A stretch of DNA of 54,490 nucleotides. Origin: Streptomyces boluensis. GTDB lineage: Bacteria > Actinomycetota > Actinomycetes > Streptomycetales > Streptomycetaceae. Made by a program: the position numbers and the translations under genes. The notes beneath the pieces were generated by a model. The model searched no databases. It saw only the letters and a list, made by a program, of their open reading frames with translations, and was not told the DNA's origin. Where the stretch lies: assembly GCF_009908195.1 (NCBI RefSeq), contig NZ_JAAAHS010000006.1, positions 1-54,490 on the forward strand, given 5' to 3'. This document shows, piece by piece, positions 43,237 to 50,563 of the stretch (its first letter is position 1; each line of letters starts with the position of its first letter).

Positions 43237-44636
43237 GGCAGTTCGAAGTATCGGGCGGACTCCCACTCGGAGAGTTCGGCGAACGGATCGCCGCCCGCGG
43301 TGTGGAACTGCATCCACTCCCAGCGGCGCGATCCGACCCAGTAGTCCACGAACTCGGCACCGAGGAGTTCGCGGAGGATCGGATCCGCTTCGAGCGCGGC
43401 GGCGGCCTTCGTGATGGTGTCCGGCAGTCGCTCGACCCCGACGCCGGGCGGCATGCACCACGCCATTTCGCTGACCGGGTCCGGCGGTTCGATCTTGCGC
43501 TCAAGCCCTGCGATCACACCGGCAAGCACTCCGGCCAACGCGAGGTACAGATTCGCGTCCGCCCCCGGCACCCGGTACTCCAGACGCGAGTACGACGGGT
43601 GCCCGCACACCGCGCGGATCGCGGTGGTCTTGTTGCTGATGCCCCAACTGGCGGTCACCGGCGGCCCGCTGAGATCCACCAGGCGTCGGTACGAGGTGAT
43701 CTGCGGGAGCACGATCGACGTGTTGCCCTCGATGGTCGCGAGCAGCCCGCCGACCGCGTGGCGCATCGCCTCCGACGGGCCCTCCTCCGCGTAGAACACG
43801 TTGGCGCCGTCCCGCTGGAGGGAGATGTTGATGTGGGACGCCTGCCCGTAGCCCTCGGTGGGCTTGGCCATGAAAGTGACCGTGTGGCCGCGCTCGAACG
43901 CGACCTCGCGCATGATCTGGCGGGTCCGCGCCCAGGAGTCGCACACCTTGACCGGGTCGCCGGGCGCCAGGTTGATCTCGATCTGACCGGCGGCGTCCTC
44001 GTCGCTCCACGCCTCCCACTCGATGCCGACCGCGTCGAGCCGGTCGGCGACAGCGTTCATGTACCCGTACCAGTCCTTCGACTTCGCGAGGTGGTACGCC
44101 GTGCCCGCGCTTCCGCCGAGCGGTGTCAGTCCGCGGTACCCGCGGGCGCGCGCCTCCTGGATGGACTCCTCGAAGACGGTCGCCTCGATCTCCACGGCGA
44201 CGGTCGCGGTGAAGCCGAGTGACGCGAGCCGGTCGGTCAACTTGCGAGTGAGGTTACGCGGACAGAGCGGCACGGGTGTGCCGTCCTTCAGCCAGTAGTC
44301 GCCGATCACGGCGTCGAGCCCTGGCTCCCACTCGATCTGTGTCGACACGTCGGGGTGGAAGAAGACGTCGTCCAGATGCCCGCGCCAGTCGGGGTAGGCG
44401 AAGCCGAAGGCCGGGGCGTTGCCGAGGTCGAGCCCGAACAGCAGGTCGGCGAAGGCGAATCCCGACTCCGCACCGGACGCGAACTTCTTCGGTGCCACGG
44501 TCTTGCCGAGGAACGAGCCCTCGAGGTTCGTCGCCTCCAGGCGCACTGCCCGCGCCCCGTTCGACGCCGCTTCCGCGGCTGACACGGAGGAGCTACGGGC
44601 GTCAACTCCGTTGTCGGGCAAGGTGAGTTCAGACAT
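43233..44636 (-). CDS. Glutamine-synthetase-like gamma-glutamylamine ligase
   Basis: 467 residues of the GS fold: AVEIEATVFEE (metal ligands), GQIEINLAPGDPVKVCDSWARTR, HTVTFMAKPTEGYGQASHINISLQ (ATP and metal loop), and then IRAVCGHPSYSRLEYRVPGADANLYLALA. It lacks the adenylylation loop and the length of ammonium-assimilating GlnA and looks like PuuA/IpuC-type ligases. These use ATP to attach glutamate to a primary amine. ATG 44636 has GGAAGG 9 bases upstream and overlaps the previous gene by 8 bases. Substrate candidates are polyamines, alkylamines or anilines. Confidence 0.84.
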   Translation of the reverse strand: MSELTLPDNGVDARSSSVSAAEAASNGARAVRLEATNLEGSFLGKTVAPKKFASGAESGFAFADLLFGLDLGNAPAFGFAYPDWRGHLDDVFFHPDVSTQIEWEPGLDAVIGDYWLKDGTPVPLCPRNLTRKLTDRLASLGFTATVAVEIEATVFEESIQEARARGYRGLTPLGGSAGTAYHLAKSKDWYGYMNAVADRLDAVGIEWEAWSDEDAAGQIEINLAPGDPVKVCDSWARTRQIMREVAFERGHTVTFMAKPTEGYGQASHINISLQRDGANVFYAEEGPSEAMRHAVGGLLATIEGNTSIVLPQITSYRRLVDLSGPPVTASWGISNKTTAIRAVCGHPSYSRLEYRVPGADANLYLALAGVLAGVIAGLERKIEPPDPVSEMAWCMPPGVGVERLPDTITKAAAALEADPILRELLGAEFVDYWVGSRRWEWMQFHTAGGDPFAELSEWESARYFELP

Positions 44637-45294
44637 CGTAGCGAACCTTCCAGGAGGCGCCGATCAGGACCGACAGCTGAGAGAGGGTGCCCTGAAGTCC
44701 GAGCGCACCCGAGGACAGGACGGCGAGCATGTCGTCGGTTCCGGAGAACACCCCGGCGAGCGTCTCGGGGGCGCCGGCGATCAGGTAGTGGGTGGTGCCT
44801 TCGCCGAGAACGACCTGTTCGATGCCGTCGGCGCCTTCGGTCACGGCGATGAGCACGTCCGGAATCCCCGGCACGGCGCGTGCGGCGGTCCAGAAGTGTT
44901 CGGCGGCCGCCTGCCAGTCCGGTATCGGCGGCGCCAGTGCGAGCAGCACATCCGCGGCGAGGTCGGCGTCGCCCTCGGGTGCGGCGGCGGGCGCGAACCG
45001 GGCGTTCAGGTCGACGGTGAGCGTGGCATCGGGGTCGACGAGGACACCGCCGGCCACCTCGACGACGCCGCTGCCGAAGGTGATCGTCGCCGCCTGCGGG
45101 GTGTCGTGGGAACGGATCGCCACTGTGGCCGTGGGCTTCCGCAGCGCGGCGAGAGCGTGGCCCGTACGGGCGGAATCCCGCAAGGTGCGGCCGAGCAGGC
45201 GAACGATCGGAGTCGCGTCCTCCTCGATCCGTACGTCGACCTCTCCGGCTGCATCTGCGCCGGACACCGCCGGGGCCGTCGTGGTTTCGGTCAT
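44629..45294 (-). CDS. SCP2-like (sterol carrier protein fold) protein
   Basis: 221 residues. The C-terminal part resembles the end of SCP2 domains, where LAGVFSGTDDMLAVLSSGAL is followed by a GLQGTLSQLSVL segment. The earlier strands (ATVAIRSHDTPQAATITFG, DPDATLTVDLNARF) fit the same fold. SCP2-like modules bind hydrophobic molecules. It is the first gene of the three-gene SCP2-ligase-amidase operon and overlaps the ligase start by 8 bases. Such a partner suggests the amine being glutamylated is hydrophobic. The fold call is from pattern only. Confidence 0.5.
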   Translation of the reverse strand: MTETTTAPAVSGADAAGEVDVRIEEDATPIVRLLGRTLRDSARTGHALAALRKPTATVAIRSHDTPQAATITFGSGVVEVAGGVLVDPDATLTVDLNARFAPAAAPEGDADLAADVLLALAPPIPDWQAAAEHFWTAARAVPGIPDVLIAVTEGADGIEQVVLGEGTTHYLIAGAPETLAGVFSGTDDMLAVLSSGALGLQGTLSQLSVLIGASWKVRYDV

Positions 45295-45409
45295 GCCTCA
45301 GTCCTTTCGACTTCTGGAGATCACATGCGCCGCGAATCGGCAGCTTCAGATCTCGCATGGACCATGATCACGGTCAAGCGTCTAGATCAGATGACTAGGA
45401 TGGTGGGGT

Positions 45410-45425
45410 ACAGGTCACGACCTGT
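45410..45425. promoter_or_regulatory. Perfect palindrome between divergent operons
   Basis: ACAGGT-CACG-ACCTGT is a perfect 6-bp inverted repeat. It lies in the 174-bp gap between the SCP2-ligase-amidase operon and the esterase gene, 43 bases before the esterase ATG. A minus-strand TTGACA overlaps its edge. It is a probable regulator site; no dedicated regulator gene is adjacent. Confidence 0.5.
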
Positions 45426-45468
45426 CAATGACTTCGCAACGGCCCCGCAGTGAACGGAGAGCCTCACA

Positions 45469-46434
45469 ATGAACGAAGCGCAGCCCCCGTACTGGGACCA
45501 ACTGGACGCCGACGCACGGTTCGTGGCGCGTGTCATCGCCGAAACCCTCGACAGGCCCGTACGCGAACTGGGTGTGGAAACGGCCCGGAAGCTCCTGGCG
45601 ACCCCGCCGCCCAGGCGGCCCCTCACGCACCTCGACCGGGTCGAACACCTGACGCTGCCGGCCCGCTCGGGCGAGCTCCGGGCCCGCCTCTATCTGCCGG
45701 ACGGCCCGCCGGAATCCGGCCGACAGCGTCCGGCGCTCGTCTATCTGCACGGCGGCGGATTCGCCCTCGGCACCCTCGACGGGGTCGACGAGGTCTGCCG
45801 CGCGATCGCCGCCCGTTCCGGGTGGGCGGTGTTCTCCCTGGAGTACCGCCTCGCACCGGAGAACCCCTATCCGGCGGCGCTCGACGACTGTTTCGACGCG
45901 TACGCCTGGCTGTGCGGAGCGGCCCCCGGGTTCGGCATCGACGCGCACATGATCGCCGTCGGGGGTGATTCCGCGGGCGGCAATCTCGCCGCCGCGCTCT
46001 GCCTCATGCTCCGGGATCTCGGGCTTGCCCGGCCCGTGTCCCAGGTGCTCGTCTATCCCGCCGTCGATGGTGCGTTCGCCACCCCGTCCTGGACGGAGTT
46101 CGCCGACGCACCCCTGCTGACCAGCGCGGATGCCCGATGGTTCTGGGAGCAGTACATCGGGCCCGGCGGTGCGGTCGACCACTTCGCGGCCCCGATGCGT
46201 GCCGCATCGCTGCGGGATCTCCCGCCGGCACTCGTTCTCACCGCCGCGGTCGACCCGCTCCGCGACGACGCCGAGGCGTATGCGGAGCGGCTGCGGCGCG
46301 ACGGGGTCGAGGTCACGGCGACCCGCTATGACGGCGTTTTCCACGGCTTCTTCACCGAAGTGGGCCTGTTCGCCAGGACGGACGAGGCGCTCACGCAGGT
46401 GGCGCGCCACCTGCGGGGCATAGCCGGCGCTTGA
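45469..46434 (+). CDS. Alpha/beta hydrolase (hormone-sensitive-lipase family esterase)
   Basis: 321 residues. The oxyanion motif is VYLHGGGFALGTLDG, the nucleophile elbow is VGGDSAGGNLAAAL, the catalytic Asp is in LVLTAAVDPLRDDAE and His in GVFHGFFTEVG. HSL-type esterases hydrolyse short acyl esters or lactones. Located just before the BVMO-like gene, it could open a lactone or ester made by an oxygenation step. ATG 45469 has GGAGAG 8 bases upstream. The gene is divergent from the glutamylation operon. Confidence 0.87.
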   Translation: MNEAQPPYWDQLDADARFVARVIAETLDRPVRELGVETARKLLATPPPRRPLTHLDRVEHLTLPARSGELRARLYLPDGPPESGRQRPALVYLHGGGFALGTLDGVDEVCRAIAARSGWAVFSLEYRLAPENPYPAALDDCFDAYAWLCGAAPGFGIDAHMIAVGGDSAGGNLAAALCLMLRDLGLARPVSQVLVYPAVDGAFATPSWTEFADAPLLTSADARWFWEQYIGPGGAVDHFAAPMRAASLRDLPPALVLTAAVDPLRDDAEAYAERLRRDGVEVTATRYDGVFHGFFTEVGLFARTDEALTQVARHLRGIAGA

Positions 46435-46481
46435 GGTGCCCGAGGCGCCCGAGGTCGGGAAACTCGATCGGCGTTCCACTA

Positions 46482-46542
46482 TTGACGCCGCCCGGGGCCG
46501 TGGTTAGCCTCTGTTGGTCATATGGCTAAGTCGTATGACCAA
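46482..46542 (+). promoter_or_regulatory. Sigma-70-type promoter with overlapping 9-bp inverted-repeat operator
   Basis: -35 TTGACG at 46482-46487, a 17-base spacer and -10 TAGCCT at 46505-46510. The inverted repeat TTGGTCATA-11 bases-TATGACCAA begins at 46514, exactly where transcription should start. A bound repressor would block initiation of the BVMO-hotdog operon. The leader to the ATG is about 180 bases. Confidence 0.7.
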
Positions 46543-46696
46543 GACGGCCTGGATCTGTGTGCAGGCGCACCCGAGAGGTGCACGCCCCACAGCCGCGGCG
46601 AAGTCCGTAGAGCCGGGCGCTACCTCCGCCCCCACATCCCCTCACTCACGTCCCCTCTCTCACGTCCCCGCATTTCGACTACTCGAAGGCAGACGC

Positions 46697-48361
46697 ATGA
46701 CCGACAAAGCTCCAGTCACCGCCCCCGTCGTCGACATCCTCTGTGTCGGTGCGGGATTCTCCGGCCTCTACGCGGCGTACAAGGTCGCCGAGAAGGGCTG
46801 GACCTTCGCCGGATTCGAGACCGCGCCGGACGTTGGCGGTACGTGGTACTGGAACACGTACCCCGGCGCCCGGTGTGACGTCGAGAGCGTCTACTACTCG
46901 TACTCCTTCAGTGAGGAGCTTCAGCAGGAGTGGACGTGGAGCGAGCGCTTCGCTCCGCAGGCCGAGATCCTCAGCTACATCAACCACGTCGCGGACCGCT
47001 TCGACCTGCGCAGGCACTTCGGCTTCAACTCCCGTGTCACGTCCGCGACTTGGCTTCCGGATCAGCGGCTCTGGGAGGTGACCCTCGACTCCGGCGAGAC
47101 CCGGCGGGGGCGCCATCTGCTTGCCGGTTCGGGCGGCCTCTCCGCACCCAAGGACCCGGATGTGCCGGGCCTGGACAACTTCACCGGGACCACGGTCTCG
47201 ACGAGTCGGTGGAACATTCCGCTGAGCGACCTCGCGGGGAAGCGGGTCGCCGTGATCGGCACCGGATCCTCCGCGGTGCAGTGCATTCCGCTCATCGCCG
47301 AAGTGGCCGAGCACCTCACCGTGTTCCAGCGCACCCCCAACTACGTGTTCCCGGCCCGGAACGCCCCGTTGGCCGCGGGCTTCGTCGACGAGATCAAGAG
47401 CGGTTACGCGGCCCTCCGCGAGGAGTGCCGCCACTCGCTCGGCGGCATCCCGGACCGCATCCCGGACGCCGCGGCGTTCGACGTCTCCGACGAGGAGCGG
47501 CGCGAGCGCTACGAGAAGGCCTACGAGCGCAGCGGATTCACCGGCGTCGGCGGCGAGTTCTCCGATCTGCTGACCGATGCGAGGGCCAACGAGACTGCCG
47601 CGGACTTCATGCGCCAGAAGGTCCGCCACATCGTCCACGACCCGCGGGCCGCCGCCGTCCTGGAGCCCCGCTTCCACCCGCTCGGCGCCAAGCGAAGCTG
47701 TTTCGGCACCGATTACTACGAGACCTTCAACCGCCCCAACGTCTCGGTGGTCTCCCTGCGCGACGAGCCGCTCGAGACCATGACGGCCGACAGCGTCGTC
47801 ACGAGCGGCGGTGCGTACGAGGTGGACGCCGTCGTCCTGGCCATCGGGTTCGACGCCTTCACCGGACCGCTGTTCTCGCTGGGCGTCTCCACGCCCGAGT
47901 CCGGCAGGCTGCAGGACTCGTGGAGCGAGGGCGTCCGTACGTATCTGGGCGTCATGACGGCCGGGTTCCCGAACTTCTTCATGATCGGCGGGCCGCAGAG
48001 CCCTGCGCTCGTGAGCAATGTCGTCGTCACGATCGAGCAGGCCGTCGACTGGATCACCGATCTGATCGAGCATGCGAAGGCGGAGGGTGCCGACGTCGTC
48101 GAACCGACCGTCGAGGCCCAGGACGAGTGGGTGCGGATCACCGAACTCACGGTCAACCAGACCCTGTACGCGACCACCGACTCCTGGTACCGCGGTTCGA
48201 ACGTGGCCGGCAAGCCGACGACCTTCCTCGGCTATGTGGGCGGTGTCGGCAAGTACCGCCGGATGTGCACCGAGATCGCCAAGCACGGCTACCCGGGCAT
48301 CCAGCTCGACGGCGAGGCCGTGGCACGCCGTATCGGTCGCATCGACCAGGAGATCGCATGA
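46697..48361 (+). CDS. Baeyer-Villiger monooxygenase-like flavoprotein with altered fingerprint
   Basis: 554 residues. ILCVGAGFSGLYAAYKVAE binds FAD, GGTWYWNTYPGARCDVES is the long BVMO motif, and KRVAVIGTGSSAVQCIPLI binds NADPH. The core BVMO fingerprint FxGxxxHxxxW reads FTGTTVSTSRW, with Ser in place of the His. Other parts (AKRSCFGTDYYETFNRPNVSVV, DAVVLAIGFDAFTG) are normal for cyclohexanone-monooxygenase relatives. It may oxidise a ketone to an ester or lactone, or the His change may mean a different reaction such as oxidase activity. ATG 46697 has GAAGG 7 bases upstream. The stop overlaps the hotdog gene (ATGA). Confidence 0.85.
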   Translation: MTDKAPVTAPVVDILCVGAGFSGLYAAYKVAEKGWTFAGFETAPDVGGTWYWNTYPGARCDVESVYYSYSFSEELQQEWTWSERFAPQAEILSYINHVADRFDLRRHFGFNSRVTSATWLPDQRLWEVTLDSGETRRGRHLLAGSGGLSAPKDPDVPGLDNFTGTTVSTSRWNIPLSDLAGKRVAVIGTGSSAVQCIPLIAEVAEHLTVFQRTPNYVFPARNAPLAAGFVDEIKSGYAALREECRHSLGGIPDRIPDAAAFDVSDEERRERYEKAYERSGFTGVGGEFSDLLTDARANETAADFMRQKVRHIVHDPRAAAVLEPRFHPLGAKRSCFGTDYYETFNRPNVSVVSLRDEPLETMTADSVVTSGGAYEVDAVVLAIGFDAFTGPLFSLGVSTPESGRLQDSWSEGVRTYLGVMTAGFPNFFMIGGPQSPALVSNVVVTIEQAVDWITDLIEHAKAEGADVVEPTVEAQDEWVRITELTVNQTLYATTDSWYRGSNVAGKPTTFLGYVGGVGKYRRMCTEIAKHGYPGIQLDGEAVARRIGRIDQEIA

Positions 48362-48723
48362 AGGTCGTGCACCAGCGGTACGTCGCCCACTCCGATGCGC
48401 ACTACGCGGGCAACCTCGTCGACGGTGCGTACAGCCTGAAGCTGTTCGGTGACGCCGGCACGCACCTGGCGATCACCGTCGACGGCCACGAGAGCCTGTT
48501 CGCCGGGTACTCCTCGGTCGAGTTCCTCGCTCCGATCCGCGGCGGCGACGTCATCGAGGCCGAGGCGCGCCTCGCGTCCAGGGGCAACAGGAGCCGGACG
48601 GTCGAGTTCGAGCTGCGCATCATCTGCCGGTCCCTGGACGAGACCGGCCGAGCGGAGGTGCTGGCCGAACCCATTGTGGCCACGCGTGCGCGAGGGACGG
48701 GTGTCGTGCCGGCCGATGGGTGA
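48358..48723 (+). CDS. Hotdog-fold protein resembling 3-aminobutyryl-CoA ammonia lyase
   Basis: 121 residues. HSDAHYAGNLVDGAYSLKLF near the N-terminus, GYSSVEFLAPIRGGDVIEAE and NRSRTVEFELRII match, as I remember it, the small hotdog enzyme Kal of lysine fermentation and beta-alanyl-CoA ammonia lyase. Those enzymes remove ammonia from a beta-aminoacyl-CoA to give an enoyl-CoA. A thioesterase of the same fold is the alternative. ATG 48358 overlaps the BVMO-like stop. Together with the ligase-crotonase fusion, it suggests beta-amino acid breakdown in this island. Confidence 0.72.
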   Translation: MKVVHQRYVAHSDAHYAGNLVDGAYSLKLFGDAGTHLAITVDGHESLFAGYSSVEFLAPIRGGDVIEAEARLASRGNRSRTVEFELRIICRSLDETGRAEVLAEPIVATRARGTGVVPADG

Positions 48724-48754
48724 TTGCGCTTGGCAGTAGCGGACGCCCTGCCGG

Positions 48755-48777
48755 GGGCCGGCGTGTGATGCCGGCCC
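48755..48777. terminator. Hairpin terminator between convergent genes
   Basis: GGGCCGGC/GCCGGCCC forms a perfect 8-bp stem with a 7-base loop. It is between the hotdog gene stop and the TPP enzyme stop. Confidence 0.6.
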
Positions 48778-48796
48778 TCGGGGAGATACAGGTGGG

Positions 48797-50494
48797 TTAC
48801 CGGTCGATCGGGATGAGGGAGTGCATGTCGATGTCGATCAGGGTCGGACCGTGGTGTCGTGGCGCCCTTGCGAACGCCTCGTCGAAGTCGGGGGCGCTCG
48901 CGACCCGTACGCCCCGCGCGCCGAACGAAGTGGCGAGCGCGGCGAAGTCGGGGGTGCGGAGGTCCACGTCGTGGAGCGTTCCGTCTCCGCGCCGGGCCTC
49001 GATGGTGCGCAGCATCTGGTACCCGGAGTCGTTGAACAGGCAGATGACGATGGGGAGTTGATGCTGGACGGCGGTGGCGAGCTCGCCGACGCTGAGCATG
49101 AACCCACCGTCGCCCTGGAGCACGACGACCGGTTCGTTACTGCCCAGTGCCGCTCCGATCGCGAGCGGAAGACCCGGCCCGATGCCTGCTGCCGTCGAGC
49201 GGATCGAGGTGCGTGCGTGGTGGATCGGCAGCAGCGTCTCGCCCCAGGCGTAGGCGGGCACGGTCGCATCCCGTACGACCACACTCCGCCTCGGCCGGTG
49301 CTGTTCGATCGACCGGCAGATCGCCGTATGGTCCGTGCCCACTCGGCCGGCCACCAGGGCGTGAGTCCGCGCGAGAGCTTGCCGCCCCTCCTCCAGGTGC
49401 CGCTTCCGATCGAGCGCCACGTCCGTGTCGGGGGAGGGCAGGGCGGCATACAGGGCCCGCAGTCCCGCCTCCGCGTCGCCCACCAGCGCCTGAGCCGACG
49501 GGTAGGAGCGGCCGATGACGGTCGGGTCGGCGTCCAGATGCACCAGCCGCTCCGGCAACCGCAGGCTCCACTCGGCGGTCGGGTACTGCTGGAACCGCGT
49601 GCCCACCGCCAGCATCGCGTCGCAGGAGGCGAGATACCCGGGCATGTCACCGTCGATCGCGCTGCCTCCCAGGCTCAGCGGATCGTGCTCGCCGATCGCG
49701 CCCCTGCCCTCCCGGCTGGTGATCACGGGCGCCTGCCAGTGCCGCGCAAGGGCGCGCAGCGCCTGCGGAGCGCCCTCGGAACGGATGACCCCGCCGCCCG
49801 CCCAGATCACGGGACGGCGCGCCCCGGCGAGTAGTTCGGCCGCCCGCGCGACCGCGTCGGCGGACGGAGTGCGCCGGGGGAGGGGCCGCGCGGCTGCTGC
49901 CGTCAGGGCTTCGAGGTCCACAACGGTCTCGTACGCCTCCTGCACGTCTGTCGGGATCTCGACGGCGACCGGACGCGGACGTCCGCTCAGCGCTGAGCGG
50001 CCGAGCCGGACGACCGTCTCCGCCAGCGTGTCCGCCTCGGTCACCGTGACGACCTCGCGGCACTGCGTGCGCAGCATCGCCGCCTGCTGCTCGGCCTCGT
50101 GGACGTACGCGCGCCCGCGGCCGAGGTGGTGCGTGGGTACCTGACTGGTGATCAGAAGGACGGGAGATGAGGCGTACTGCGCCTCGTACAGACCGCCCAT
50201 CGTGTTCGCCGTGCCGGGCCCCGTGCTGGCGACGGCGACGCCGAGCCGGCCGGTTGTACGGGCGTACGCGTCGGCGGCGTGCAGCACTCCTTGCTCGTGC
50301 CGGCAGCCCACGACCCGTATACGTCCGCGCTGGTGGACGGCCTTGAGGATGGCGAGGGTGTGGGCGCTCGGAATCGTGAAGACCGTCTCGACGCCGAGCG
50401 CCTCCAGAGCGAGGGCGACGGCTCCTCCGCCGTCGACGGTGTGCAGTGTCATGGGCACGGGCGTTGGCGCGGGCGTGGGGTTGGGGTTGGGCAT
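48797..50494 (-). CDS. Thiamine-diphosphate-dependent enzyme (acetolactate synthase-like)
   Basis: 565 residues with the three-domain ThDP layout. The cofactor-activating Glu is in VVGCRHEQGVLHAADAYAR. The middle domain has ARRPVIWAGGGVIRSEG. The ThDP/magnesium motif is VVVLQGDGGFMLSVGELATAVQHQLPIV, continuing to FNDSGYQM. The reaction could be 2-oxoacid decarboxylation or ligation; family alone does not decide. The N-terminus is an NP/TP-rich stretch, and ATG 50494 has GAGGAG just upstream (ATG 50452 is an alternative). It lies 69 bases after the MFS gene in one operon, hinting that the enzyme acts on something the transporter moves. Confidence 0.83.
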   Translation of the reverse strand: MPNPNPTPAPTPVPMTLHTVDGGGAVALALEALGVETVFTIPSAHTLAILKAVHQRGRIRVVGCRHEQGVLHAADAYARTTGRLGVAVASTGPGTANTMGGLYEAQYASSPVLLITSQVPTHHLGRGRAYVHEAEQQAAMLRTQCREVVTVTEADTLAETVVRLGRSALSGRPRPVAVEIPTDVQEAYETVVDLEALTAAAARPLPRRTPSADAVARAAELLAGARRPVIWAGGGVIRSEGAPQALRALARHWQAPVITSREGRGAIGEHDPLSLGGSAIDGDMPGYLASCDAMLAVGTRFQQYPTAEWSLRLPERLVHLDADPTVIGRSYPSAQALVGDAEAGLRALYAALPSPDTDVALDRKRHLEEGRQALARTHALVAGRVGTDHTAICRSIEQHRPRRSVVVRDATVPAYAWGETLLPIHHARTSIRSTAAGIGPGLPLAIGAALGSNEPVVVLQGDGGFMLSVGELATAVQHQLPIVICLFNDSGYQMLRTIEARRGDGTLHDVDLRTPDFAALATSFGARGVRVASAPDFDEAFARAPRHHGPTLIDIDMHSLIPIDR

Positions 50495-50563
50495 GGGGCT
50501 CCTCGACGTGTCAGGTGTGTCTACGGGAAGGCGTGGACGTCGCGCCGTGTCCGTCGCAGAGGT

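Noticed and set aside
43233-44636. Calling the GS-like gene the ammonium-assimilating glutamine synthetase
   Set aside because: It is overlapped with a PuuD-like amidase and an SCP2-like gene, and lacks the adenylylation-loop region; a gamma-glutamylamine ligase fits better.
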